Source of the DNA: Acinetobacter sp. Ver3
Lineage (GTDB): Bacteria > Pseudomonadota > Gammaproteobacteria > Pseudomonadales > Moraxellaceae
Reading direction: 5' to 3'
DNA length: 33,518 nucleotides
Assembly: GCF_000632455.1 (NCBI RefSeq)
Contig: NZ_JFYL01000033.1
Location: forward strand, 1 to 33,518
Positions 9,685 through 18,628 of this stretch are shown piece by piece. The position numbers and the translations under genes are program-made. The notes beneath the pieces were generated by a model. It was not told the DNA's origin. It searched no databases and saw nothing but the letters and a program-made list of their open reading frames with translations. Position 1 is the first letter of the stretch. Each line of letters opens with the position of its first letter.

Positions 9685-10341
9685 TTATTTTTTCTCTAAA
9701 ATGCGTGCAGGGTTACCTACAACTGTTACCCCAGCGGGTACGCTTTTGGTTACAACCGCGCCCATACCCACAATTGCACCGCGACCAATCACTAAAGGTT
9801 GATCTGGTGTACCTTGTTTTATGACGGCACCTGTACCAATATAGGCATGATCTTCAATATGAATATTGCCATTACATTTTACCCCTGGGGCAAAAGTAAC
9901 AAAGTCACCAATCACACAGTCATGTTCGACATAGCTATATAAGTTGGCATGAAAGCATTTACCAATTTTTATATTTGAGGTAATGCTCACAAAAGGGCTG
10001 AGTGCTGCCCCTTCTGCAATTTCTACCTGATCCATGAGTACCACATTATCTGCCTGAACACTCCAGAGCTCAATTGCATCTTGTTCAAGTTGCATTGAAA
10101 TTTTTTCACGTACTTGACTATTGGCAATCGCAATTAATACCTGTTTTTTTACAGCAGGGTGTGCTTTAAATGCAGCATAATTCATGGCACGGTGTGAATT
10201 AATCATGGCCTCTGCACTTAAGCTATCATCAATAAAGACGATTTCAGCGTCTATACCGGACCGTTTTAATTGAGATCTTGCCACTGGCATCAAGCTACGC
10301 CCACAGCCAGAGGCACCATATACTGCATATAGTTCAGTCAT
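9685..10341 (-). CDS. qhbA: UDP-4-amino-sugar N-acetyltransferase (PglD/NeuD family)
   Basis: Acetyl-CoA-dependent enzyme that should N-acetylate the C4 amine made by QhbB to give UDP-2,4-diacetamido-2,4,6-trideoxyhexose. The N-terminal nucleotide-sugar binding domain starts with a GASGCGRS loop. From about residue 100 the left-handed beta-helix shows hexapeptide repeats, and His140 in EHDCVIG matches the catalytic His of PglD. The C terminus has the usual GNPARIL. At 218 aa it is close to family length. The start overlaps the end of the initiating transferase by 8 nt, coupling sugar synthesis to its use. Confidence 0.88.
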   Translation of the reverse strand: MTELYAVYGASGCGRSLMPVARSQLKRSGIDAEIVFIDDSLSAEAMINSHRAMNYAAFKAHPAVKKQVLIAIANSQVREKISMQLEQDAIELWSVQADNVVLMDQVEIAEGAALSPFVSITSNIKIGKCFHANLYSYVEHDCVIGDFVTFAPGVKCNGNIHIEDHAYIGTGAVIKQGTPDQPLVIGRGAIVGMGAVVTKSVPAGVTVVGNPARILEKK

Positions 10342-10945
10342 GCTGTTGATCCGATTTTGTACCCGTAAATTTAGTCATAGTCGCTTCGCCTGCTTCGTTA
10401 ATATCATCTTTAGCGAGCACTTTTTTAACCGTTTTCAGCATAATTTTAAAATCTAACCAAACCGACTGATTTTCTACATACCAGGTATCCAGTTTAAATT
10501 TTTCTTCCCAGCTAATGGCATTACGGCCGTTCACTTGAGCATGGCCTGTCATACCTGGACGTACATTATGGCGCTTTGCCTGATCTTCATTATATAGAGG
10601 TAAATATTCCATCAGCAGCGGACGTGGGCCAACCACACTCATATCACCTTTTATGACATTCCAAAGCTCAGGCATTTCATCCAAACTGGTTGAACGCAGC
10701 ATTTTACCAAATGGCGTCAAGCGCTCACTGTCTGGCAGTGGATTGCCTTGTGCATCCAGCGCATCTTTCATTGTTCGAAATTTAATCATTTCAAATGGCT
10801 TACCATTTAGACCTGGACGCACTTGACGAAATAAAACAGGCGAGCCCAGATTTTTTTTCACTTTATGTGCCACATAAAAATACAGCGGTGACAGTAAAAT
10901 GAGGGCAATGGAAGCAATAATAATATCGAGGAGGCGTTTTAACAT
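10334..10945 (-). CDS. itrB: Initiating phosphoglycosyl transferase (PglC-like)
   Basis: Monotopic inner-membrane transferase that moves a phospho-sugar from its UDP donor to undecaprenyl phosphate, starting each capsule repeat unit. The short (203 aa) form corresponds to the PglC catalytic core. It has one N-terminal re-entrant hydrophobic helix with a Ser19-Pro20 kink, the basic KFRTM segment, and the catalytic Asp89-Glu90 in SLDEMPELWN, followed by GDMSVVGPRPL. The neighbouring Gdr, QhbB and QhbA genes suggest that the substrate is UDP-QuiNAc4NAc. That fits ItrB-type rather than ItrA-type enzymes of Acinetobacter, but I did not run a comparison. It starts 4 nt after the GT4 gene stop. Confidence 0.88.
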   Translation of the reverse strand: MLKRLLDIIIASIALILLSPLYFYVAHKVKKNLGSPVLFRQVRPGLNGKPFEMIKFRTMKDALDAQGNPLPDSERLTPFGKMLRSTSLDEMPELWNVIKGDMSVVGPRPLLMEYLPLYNEDQAKRHNVRPGMTGHAQVNGRNAISWEEKFKLDTWYVENQSVWLDFKIMLKTVKKVLAKDDINEAGEATMTKFTGTKSDQQHD

Positions 10946-10949
10946 TACA

Positions 10950-12161
10950 TTATCCTTGCGCTACCCACTCATCAAACTTTTGCGAAAGTTCCTGACGGTT
11001 AAACTGAGAACGGGCTAAATTCTGTGCATTTTCGCCCATGACCACAAGCTCATCACGATGATCTGCCGCATACTCCAATGCATCGGCAAAAGCTTGAGGA
11101 TTTTCAGGTGGCACAGCAAAACCACAATGTTTTTGTTGAATTAATTCCGCTAACCAGCCAGGATAGTTATTCAAAACAGGCAAACCAGCTGCAATATAAT
11201 CAAAGAACTTGTTTGGAGAAGTACCATAATAAAATGCAGGCACATTGGCTAAAATTTGCAATCCCACGTCTGCACTTGCCATGAGGCCTGCTAGCTTGGT
11301 TTTATTTACTGGATCATGAAAAACAATATTATTCAGCTTTAAGTCTATAGCGCGTTGCTGTAGGGCCTGCTTTTGCATGCCATCCCCTACCAATACCAAT
11401 TTAATGTCATCCCTTTTACGCTGCTGTAACTCAACAGCAACATCAATGACTGCATTTAAACCATTGGCTAAACCATGTGTTCCCGTAAAAATTGCCATTA
11501 AATCAGTATTTTTTACCTGTTCAGGACGCCAAACCTGTTGTTCTTGGGCAAAAATATCTAAATCACAGCCATTTGGAATAGATGCTACTTTTTGGGGATC
11601 AATACCACGTTTGATAATCCCCTCTACAATACCTGGCGATAATCCAACTAAACGATCTGCTGAATGGTAAGACACCCATTCCAATATAGACATCATCCAT
11701 AATACGATTGGATTTTTAATCACCCCCATCGCTTTAGGCAGTTCTGGCCATAAATCACGAACTTCAAATACGAAAGGTTTGCGTCTAAGCCATTTTGCAA
11801 AAATACCCGGAATACCTGCAGTCAGCGGTGTTGTAGTCGCAAATAGCACATCATATTGTTCTGTAAATGCCACTTTAATTGATTTAAAAGCAAAGCTTAA
11901 AAATATTAAAATCCGTTTTAAAAACGAAAGACTATTTGAATAAGGCAATTCAAATTCAATAATTTCAATTCCATCGACCACCCCCCGACGCATTCCATTT
12001 TCAAATGCCTGAGTTAACCCTGTCTGCCCAGCACCAAATGAGCCACATACCATCGTTACCTGATGACCATTGCGAATAAGTGCTTGAGCCATGGCATAAG
12101 AGCGAATACCTGCAGAGCCTTTGGGCGTAGAAAAATGCTGGTGGAAGTATAGAATTTTCAT
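10950..12161 (-). CDS. Glycosyltransferase, GT4 family (WbuB-like)
   Basis: Retaining GT-B transferase acting at the inner face of the membrane. The N terminus begins MKILYFHQHF with a glycine-rich GSAGIRS acceptor loop, as in WbuB-type proteins that often add the second sugar of O-antigen or capsule units. The donor half has FTGTHG, then NKFFDYIAAGLPVL, the end of the nucleotide-sugar site. Length is 403 aa. Its ATG overlaps the lyase stop in an ATGA, and itrB follows after 4 nt, so it may act directly on the ItrB product. WbuB itself is linked to FucNAc, but no fnlABC genes are present here, so the donor sugar is open. Confidence 0.82.
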   Translation of the reverse strand: MKILYFHQHFSTPKGSAGIRSYAMAQALIRNGHQVTMVCGSFGAGQTGLTQAFENGMRRGVVDGIEIIEFELPYSNSLSFLKRILIFLSFAFKSIKVAFTEQYDVLFATTTPLTAGIPGIFAKWLRRKPFVFEVRDLWPELPKAMGVIKNPIVLWMMSILEWVSYHSADRLVGLSPGIVEGIIKRGIDPQKVASIPNGCDLDIFAQEQQVWRPEQVKNTDLMAIFTGTHGLANGLNAVIDVAVELQQRKRDDIKLVLVGDGMQKQALQQRAIDLKLNNIVFHDPVNKTKLAGLMASADVGLQILANVPAFYYGTSPNKFFDYIAAGLPVLNNYPGWLAELIQQKHCGFAVPPENPQAFADALEYAADHRDELVVMGENAQNLARSQFNRQELSQKFDEWVAQG

Positions 12162-13969
12162 GTTAAGTCTTGAATAACCGTAGTAATACTTGTTGCTTGA
12201 GTGGCTTTAATTTCCAGTACAGGTAAAGACTGTTTTTGATAATAGTATCTTGATTCTTCACCCTGCACCAATTGCAGTGCTAACTTTGATTCTGAATGAA
12301 CCGCAATACTTATGTGACCGTTGCTCAGAACATTGTCTTGCAAGTGCCACTGGTCTGGTTGTAAACGCCACCTTAAAACAGCCTGTGTTTTAAAACCAGA
12401 GATTGTATCTATCACTTGAATACTCTGATCTTTGAGTACAACTTCACGCTTGTGTTTACATCCCCAATAATCCTGATATGCACAATTAAACTGGTCTGGT
12501 TGATAATTTAATTGACTCGGTTTTAGCCATGCAGCAAACAGAAAACGGCTCAAACGAGGCATTTGCTGATGCCCATCAAATTGTACTGTGTTATGACTGG
12601 CAACACCGCTAAAGTACTCTAAATCTTCTGGTGTAGAATTGTAACTATACGTACCGCCATCCCGTAAAATATTTTGCCCTTTCCACCAAACATCTAAATG
12701 TAAGGCATCACACTGACTTGGTCTAAACTTAAAAACAGGCAGTTTGAATGCAATAAAAAAATACTGCTTTTCGGCAGTAATTAATCCACTTTCAGAAAAA
12801 AATTGATCTTTTTTAGGCAAGCTTGAAGGATTTACTGCTTTTTTATCTAGTTTAAAAAAAGCCAAACTTTCATCATAAGCACCTTGATCTGCATAATAAC
12901 TCTGCGCTGCAAATAAAGTACTGGCTAATTGTACGCTGGGTCTAAAATCCCGATAATCTGTTGCAGAAACAGCCAACAAGCGTGCGCCATCATTTGCACC
13001 AATATTAGGTACATCACCATTTGCTTCTTGTGTAAGCACATACAGCCAGTTGGTTGCTTTTAGCAATTGATGGTAAATAACATCAGAAAATGCTTTTAGA
13101 TTTAGTTGTTGGCGTACAATCTCTGCCAAACTATATGAATCTAGCATGACCCGATGATAAGTCACTGAATATTGGCTAAACCCACCATCTGCCATAATCA
13201 GTTTTTGAGCACGATTTTCCAACCACTTCTGCCCAAGTTCTCGCCATGCTTTATATTCTGGTTTAGGTGTCACATGATTGAGTAATGCCCCACCTATAAA
13301 AAGTGCTGTCGCTTCAGAAGTACCATGGTTATTGTCTTGGGCAATTGCATAATCAATGGTAGGTGCAACCCGTTTTAAATGTAATGCTATAAGTTGCTGT
13401 ATATTTTGACTCGGTTGTGTCAGTTGATTTAAACCAATTAAGCCTGCAATTAAATGCATGACCCGAATAGAGGCTTCTTGCCCACATTTCCAGTTAGGCC
13501 CTAAATAGGCAGCATTTTTCTGGCACCAGTCGTTTAACCACGCATCTAACGCATGCAGTGCTTCTTCATTATGTTGTTGAGCTTGCAGAACAAAGTTAAG
13601 TACCCAATCAAAACGCGAAGCTTCCCAAATACCTTTAATGTCACCTACATTTGCGTCAAAATCTGGAATTTTATACCAAGCCAAATGACTGTTTTGAAAC
13701 TCATGTTGGGTTAACGGACTATAAAACCAGTTGGGAATACCCTGTGTTAAAGGATATTCCAAATAACCAAAAGCCTGTAAGGTTTTAGGGAAGCTTTTTG
13801 CCTTAGTACATTCGGGCGTAGTACTAAAAAAATGACCCTCAGGCATTTTTGCAGCAAGTTTTTGTACAGGATTTAACCCTGTTTTGACACCTAAACGGTA
13901 TTTAAAAACCCGAAATAAGTTAAACAGCCCTAATGCTAAGGCTGTTTTTCCCTTGATAAACACACTCAT
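12158..13969 (-). CDS. Heparinase II/III-like polysaccharide lyase family protein, no signal peptide
   Basis: The 603-aa protein has the two-part heparinase II/III layout: an N-terminal alpha-helical toroid (about residues 60-370) and a C-terminal beta-sandwich. Candidate catalytic residues are present: Asn214-His215 in DNNHGTSE, Tyr267/Tyr271-His272 in QYSVTYHR, His424 in DALHLD and His459 in ASHNT. Such enzymes cleave uronic-acid polysaccharides by beta-elimination, and this locus predicts a uronic acid (ManNAcA). The N terminus carries Lys and Arg through its only hydrophobic stretch and has no cleavage site I can see, so the protein is probably cytoplasmic or membrane-attached. It is joined by ATGA overlaps to the GT4 and dehydrogenase genes. 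Whether it degrades, trims or modifies the repeat unit is unknown. Confidence 0.8.
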   Translation of the reverse strand: MSVFIKGKTALALGLFNLFRVFKYRLGVKTGLNPVQKLAAKMPEGHFFSTTPECTKAKSFPKTLQAFGYLEYPLTQGIPNWFYSPLTQHEFQNSHLAWYKIPDFDANVGDIKGIWEASRFDWVLNFVLQAQQHNEEALHALDAWLNDWCQKNAAYLGPNWKCGQEASIRVMHLIAGLIGLNQLTQPSQNIQQLIALHLKRVAPTIDYAIAQDNNHGTSEATALFIGGALLNHVTPKPEYKAWRELGQKWLENRAQKLIMADGGFSQYSVTYHRVMLDSYSLAEIVRQQLNLKAFSDVIYHQLLKATNWLYVLTQEANGDVPNIGANDGARLLAVSATDYRDFRPSVQLASTLFAAQSYYADQGAYDESLAFFKLDKKAVNPSSLPKKDQFFSESGLITAEKQYFFIAFKLPVFKFRPSQCDALHLDVWWKGQNILRDGGTYSYNSTPEDLEYFSGVASHNTVQFDGHQQMPRLSRFLFAAWLKPSQLNYQPDQFNCAYQDYWGCKHKREVVLKDQSIQVIDTISGFKTQAVLRWRLQPDQWHLQDNVLSNGHISIAVHSESKLALQLVQGEESRYYYQKQSLPVLEIKATQATSITTVIQDLT

Positions 13970-16104
13970 ATCTGAGCTCGTAAAATTTCAGCGGCTTGAA
14001 TTGTCATACGTGCAACTTCAAAAATTTCATCTGCTGGAATAGGTGACTCCTTGCCTTGACGAATACTCTCAACGAAAGCAGCCGCACAAGCATCTTGCCC
14101 TTTGTCCTGACGCCACAAATTCATTTTATTAAAGCCAGACCAGCCAAAACCTTTAAGTTTACGGAAGTTATCGAGTTGTAATACACGACCTGCAGCAAAG
14201 ACTTCTACTCGCTCTTTAGGAAAACTTGATGCTCCGTTCGCCAAGTAGAAAATTGTTCCAAATGAACCATCTTCAAAACCTAAAGTAATGCTTGCTTTGT
14301 CTTCAAGGACTTGTACAGCATCGGTTTCACCCATACGTCTAGCTTGAACAGAAACAATTTTTGAGCCTGCTAAAAAGCGCATTAAATCTATGAAATGACA
14401 TGCCTCACCAATAATACGCCCGCCGCCTACTGCATTATCCTGTGTCCAGTGATCTGCAGGAATCGCTCCTGCATTCATAGTCATAATAAAGCTTTTAGGT
14501 TCTTTCACCGTATCTAATAAGGCCTTCATTTTCTGTACTTGAGGTGCAAAACGACGGTTAAAGCCCACCATGACACGCGCATATTGTTTATTTTCTATAT
14601 TGTGATTATAAGCTTGTTCAACTTTTTCTATTTCTTCTACCGTCAACGCCAATGGCTTTTCTACAAAAACATTTTTACCCGCTAACAGCGCTTTTTCTAC
14701 AAAATAGGCATGGCTATTATGTCGTGTTGCAATTGCTACAGTATTTACATCTTGATTGCTTAATAAAGCATCTATATCTGTCGATGCTTCTGCAAATCCT
14801 GCCTTTTCACCATGAATCACCCCATTAATACCACCAGAAGTTACAATGGTATGCAGTTGTGAAGCCGCTTTTTTAAATGCAGGAATTAAAATACGTGAAG
14901 CATAATTGCCTGCACCAATAAAACCAACTACAGCATTTTGTGCATCTATCTGAATTGGTTTTAAAATGACTTTCTTTTCAGTTCGTGTTTCTACAGCCGA
15001 ATTGTATTTAAGTAAAATACCCAAACCTGATTTATCTTCCGTTAAAACATCATAAGCTTTTGGCGCATCTTCAAATTCAAAACGATGGGTAATTAAGGCA
15101 TCTACATTTAAAGTGCCTGCCGCCATCATATCCAACACTGCAACAAAGTTACGCTGTTCTGTCCAGCGAACAAATCCTACCGGGTAATCCTGTCCTTTTT
15201 CTTCATAAGCAGCATCGTAACGACCTGGTCCATAAGAACATGACACCTGAAAGCTTAGTTCTTTTTCATAGAAGTCTGCACGATTTAACTCTAAACCTGT
15301 TACACCAACTAAAATAATACGTCCGCGTTTGCGACTCATACGCGCGGCTTGTGTAACAGGATCACTCACTTTGGTAGATGCTGTAATAATTACTCCATCT
15401 ACTCCTGCACCACGGCTAAATGCCAAACCTACAGCGATAGGGTCTTCACCTTTGGCAGGGTTACAAACTTCTGCACCAAACTGCTTAGCCAATTCGAGTT
15501 TGCTTTGGTCAAAGTCAATCGCCAGTACACGGCAGCCATTTGCTCTTAGCATTTGAATGGTGAGTAAGCCAATTAAGCCTGCACCTGTAACCACAAAGCT
15601 TTCACCTATGGTTGGTTGTGCCAGACGAATACCTTGTAAGCCAATACTGGCAACAACTGTAAAAGAAGCTGCTTCATCAGGTACATTGTCAGGTATTTTC
15701 GCACATAGGTTTTTCGGTACTTTGACCATGTCTGCATGTGGACCATTTGAAACAACACGATCACCGACTTTAAAGTCTTCTACACCCGCTCCAACTTCAT
15801 GAACTACACCAACATTGCAATAACCAAGTGGTAAAGGTTGTGCCAGTTTGGACTTTACTGCGTCATAGGTAGTAAGCAACCCATCTGTTTGGACTTTTTC
15901 AAGTACCATTTTTACTTTTTCGGGTTGTTGGCGTGCCTTGTCTAACATAGAGGCTTTACCAAAACCGACCAACATGCGCTCTGTGCCAGCAGAAATAAGC
16001 GAAGTAGTGGTAGAAATAAGTAAATGTCCTTTAGAGCACTGCGGTACTGGTGCTTCTGTTACAGTGGTTCCACCTTTTGCCATGTCTTGAAGGATTTGCT
16101 TCAT
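13966..16104 (-). CDS. Two-domain oxidoreductase: MDR/ADH-like plus Gfo/Idh/MocA-like
   Basis: A natural fusion of two NAD(P)-dependent dehydrogenases (712 aa). Residues 1-370 are a medium-chain reductase with the loop GAGLIG at 174-179. The zinc ligands of alcohol dehydrogenases are missing: the usual GHE segment reads GYCNVG at 94-99, so it is probably zinc-independent. Residues about 390-712 are Gfo/Idh/MocA-like with GFIGAGNYA at 394-402, EKP at 482-484 and the GEACHFID segment (His570, Asp573). Two chained redox sites could oxidise and then re-reduce a sugar, for example for epimerisation, but the substrate is unknown. Overlaps of 4 nt on both sides tie it to the CapK-like and lyase genes. 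Base composition shifts sharply at its start. Confidence 0.82.
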   Translation of the reverse strand: MKQILQDMAKGGTTVTEAPVPQCSKGHLLISTTTSLISAGTERMLVGFGKASMLDKARQQPEKVKMVLEKVQTDGLLTTYDAVKSKLAQPLPLGYCNVGVVHEVGAGVEDFKVGDRVVSNGPHADMVKVPKNLCAKIPDNVPDEAASFTVVASIGLQGIRLAQPTIGESFVVTGAGLIGLLTIQMLRANGCRVLAIDFDQSKLELAKQFGAEVCNPAKGEDPIAVGLAFSRGAGVDGVIITASTKVSDPVTQAARMSRKRGRIILVGVTGLELNRADFYEKELSFQVSCSYGPGRYDAAYEEKGQDYPVGFVRWTEQRNFVAVLDMMAAGTLNVDALITHRFEFEDAPKAYDVLTEDKSGLGILLKYNSAVETRTEKKVILKPIQIDAQNAVVGFIGAGNYASRILIPAFKKAASQLHTIVTSGGINGVIHGEKAGFAEASTDIDALLSNQDVNTVAIATRHNSHAYFVEKALLAGKNVFVEKPLALTVEEIEKVEQAYNHNIENKQYARVMVGFNRRFAPQVQKMKALLDTVKEPKSFIMTMNAGAIPADHWTQDNAVGGGRIIGEACHFIDLMRFLAGSKIVSVQARRMGETDAVQVLEDKASITLGFEDGSFGTIFYLANGASSFPKERVEVFAAGRVLQLDNFRKLKGFGWSGFNKMNLWRQDKGQDACAAAFVESIRQGKESPIPADEIFEVARMTIQAAEILRAQI

Positions 16105-17474
16105 TTATTAATCCTATTTAAAATTGCTTTAAACTTGCCAGTTGAAGATTTTTGAATAAAGTCTGGATATTTAAAAATCAGGCTCATATCTTCAGAAATA
16201 TATTCTTTAAATAAAGTCGAAACTTTTTTTTCAAAATCAGATCTATTACCTAAACCTGAAAGAACAGCATTAAATATAACTTCGCCATATTTTTCTTGAA
16301 CAATCTGTACTTCTAATGCCTCAAAAGTATCTCTAAATAAATATCCACAACGCATTACACGTCGTCCATCAGGTGTAATAAGATAGTCATCCTGACGCCC
16401 TTCAACGGAAAATATAACTTGGCTTTCTCTACCACACTCACATTTAAAATTTGATGGGGCAAAAATAGCAATATCCCCTGTATTATAGCGAATCAATGGG
16501 AAAGTATGGTTATAAAATGCCGTCCCTATTAACTTACCTCTAATAGAACCATCCTCTAAAACTTCTTGGTCTATAAGCTCAATATGACAAAATTCAAAAT
16601 CCTCGTGATAAAAACCATGTTCACATTTTGAAAAATTACAATTCCCTTCTGTCAAGCCATATTGATCCGTAATAATTGAATTTGTCCACTTACTAATAGA
16701 TTCAGCCTGATAATCCAATAAATTTTCCGCCCCACAAAATATAACATCAGGTTTATTCTTTAACACTAATCCTTTTGAAATTGCTAATCTTGATAAATCA
16801 GATATAATGCTTGGGTATCCAGAATAGAATTTAGGATAAATCGAATTTAAAAATTCAACTATACTTTCAATATTTTGTTCATTTATATGCTTAGAACTGA
16901 CTAGATATTGCTTTTGAGCCGCATTGTATCTCCAAAATGGAGGAGATTTTTGATTTTCACTGACAATAGGTTTGCCGGTAAAGTTTACACTTATATCTTT
17001 AAATTTTATTGAAAATCTATTTCTATGACGAATCCAAATAGCCCATTGCATAGCTATACTTTCTTTATCCTTACAGATAGTTAATGCCTTACCTGTCGTA
17101 CCACTCGTACTATAAATTTGATTATTTTCATTTACTAATGCTTTCATATCAAATTTTAGAATATCTTCCTTAGTTAAAACCGGAAAATCTTTTAAAATTT
17201 GAAAAGGATTATTGAGTATAGCCTTCTCAGAAATAGATGAAAATTTATCTCTATAAAATGGATGGTTAGTGCAGCCTAATAAAATATCTTTTAATTTATT
17301 TTCCTTATAAATCTTAATATTATCAAGACTATAATACTGTGACTCATTAAGAAATTTTAATTTTCGATCAAAATCTTTATTAAAACGAACTTTAGACTCT
17401 TTATAGCCATAAAGTGTACAAAGAAAATTTTGAATAAATATAGGAGAATTAATATAAAAATTATAAAACTTCAT
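16101..17474 (-). CDS. CapK/PaaK-like AMP-forming ligase
   Basis: Adenylate-forming enzyme (457 aa) resembling phenylacetate-CoA ligase and the CapK proteins of capsule loci. The motif set is complete: STSGTTGK at 122-129, QYGLTEGN at 271-278, YNTGD at 330-334, EGRQDD near 359-363 and the C-terminal Lys447 in STGK. A Cys/His cluster (C279, C284, H286, C345, C347) could bind a metal. It should activate a carboxylic acid as acyl-AMP and pass it to a thiol or amine. No acyl carrier gene is visible nearby, so the product and acceptor are unknown. Possibilities are an acyl or amino-acid group on the repeat unit, or activation of the uronic acid. It is AT-rich like the genes upstream but overlaps the GC-richer dehydrogenase by ATGA. 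Confidence 0.78.
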   Translation of the reverse strand: MKFYNFYINSPIFIQNFLCTLYGYKESKVRFNKDFDRKLKFLNESQYYSLDNIKIYKENKLKDILLGCTNHPFYRDKFSSISEKAILNNPFQILKDFPVLTKEDILKFDMKALVNENNQIYSTSGTTGKALTICKDKESIAMQWAIWIRHRNRFSIKFKDISVNFTGKPIVSENQKSPPFWRYNAAQKQYLVSSKHINEQNIESIVEFLNSIYPKFYSGYPSIISDLSRLAISKGLVLKNKPDVIFCGAENLLDYQAESISKWTNSIITDQYGLTEGNCNFSKCEHGFYHEDFEFCHIELIDQEVLEDGSIRGKLIGTAFYNHTFPLIRYNTGDIAIFAPSNFKCECGRESQVIFSVEGRQDDYLITPDGRRVMRCGYLFRDTFEALEVQIVQEKYGEVIFNAVLSGLGNRSDFEKKVSTLFKEYISEDMSLIFKYPDFIQKSSTGKFKAILNRINK

Positions 17475-17511
17475 ATTACTTTAAATCCTTAAGAGTTAAT
17501 TAAAGATAAAA

Positions 17512-18624
17512 TTAATTTTTTTGTTTTTCCCACTTTTCCTCAGGTGAAATATATTGATTCAAAAGTTGATTTTCTGAACTTTTTAATAGTTGTTCTTGTA
17601 AAGGTAAATCATTAAGGACATTAAAAATTTTATTAGCAACATCTTCGGGAGAAAATGGATTAAAAAATACAGCTGCATCCCCACATAACTCACGAGCAAA
17701 ATCTAGATCAGATGTAAATAATAATTTTTTACTGATAAATGTTTCAGGGTATACAGCAGAAGATACTTCTGCAATGGTAGGTAAAATAACACAATCATTT
17801 TTTTTATATATTTCACTAATTACATTATTTCTAACGGGGCCATAAGTATTAAAATATTCCTGTACATTCTTGTGTTCAGCTAAAGTGAGAATTTTACTCC
17901 ATGCTGATGAATCTTTAGCAAGAAGAAAATTAAAGGTAATATAAAGAGAATATTTTTCTTTAAGTATGTATGCTACATCTACTAATCTTTCCAAGTTTTT
18001 GTGAGGATAATATGCAGTAGGAACAAAAAAATCATATTTGTTTTTCTTGTTTATTAATTTAAGATCCTCATTCATATTAAATTTATTATTAAAACTATTC
18101 TCTACTACAAAAATTTTATTTTCATCAATATTAAATTTACTTTTAACTAATGATTTAAAGGTATTAGTCTCTACTACAACATAATCAAAGTTATTTCTAA
18201 TTTGAAATTTCCTTAAAAAATGCAATAAATTAATTCTTAATTTTTTCATAAGATTATTTGCATGTAACTTATTTACAGTTTCGCCGTACACCATTAAAGG
18301 CAATGCAAAACCTTGAATACTTTTTGCCTTAGGTTTCCAGTATGAAGGACCAAAAACAATAAACACAAGGTCAGGTTTAAATTTTTTTTCAAGTTCACTG
18401 AGTTCTTTTCCTTGCTTAAATTTAAAGAAACTTGAAGCATTTGGAAAAACATAATAATTGGTTTTAGGTTTTAAGTTAACATCAATCTGCTCATCAACTT
18501 GAGGAGAAACAATAATTAAAAGATCATCTATAAACTTATCATTTAAAATATTATTAATAAAATTAACTGCTACTTGAACACCTCCACCTACAGATTGAAG
18601 GGATGCATCGATCATTAAACGCAT
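17512..18624 (-). CDS. Glycosyltransferase, GT4-like
   Basis: GT-B fold transferase of 370 aa. It begins MRLMIDASLQSVGGGVQV, with the glycine-rich loop of the acceptor domain. The donor half has FVPTAYYPHKNLERL, a typical start of the GT4 second domain, then ILPTIAEVSSAVYPETF near the C terminus, which resembles the E(x7)E nucleotide-sugar site. It should add one sugar of the repeat unit in the cytoplasm. It is markedly AT-rich and sits 4 nt after the wzy stop, with a GAGG ribosome site inside the end of wzy. Donor and linkage cannot be inferred. Confidence 0.8.
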   Translation of the reverse strand: MRLMIDASLQSVGGGVQVAVNFINNILNDKFIDDLLIIVSPQVDEQIDVNLKPKTNYYVFPNASSFFKFKQGKELSELEKKFKPDLVFIVFGPSYWKPKAKSIQGFALPLMVYGETVNKLHANNLMKKLRINLLHFLRKFQIRNNFDYVVVETNTFKSLVKSKFNIDENKIFVVENSFNNKFNMNEDLKLINKKNKYDFFVPTAYYPHKNLERLVDVAYILKEKYSLYITFNFLLAKDSSAWSKILTLAEHKNVQEYFNTYGPVRNNVISEIYKKNDCVILPTIAEVSSAVYPETFISKKLLFTSDLDFARELCGDAAVFFNPFSPEDVANKIFNVLNDLPLQEQLLKSSENQLLNQYISPEEKWEKQKN

Positions 18625-18628
18625 AATA

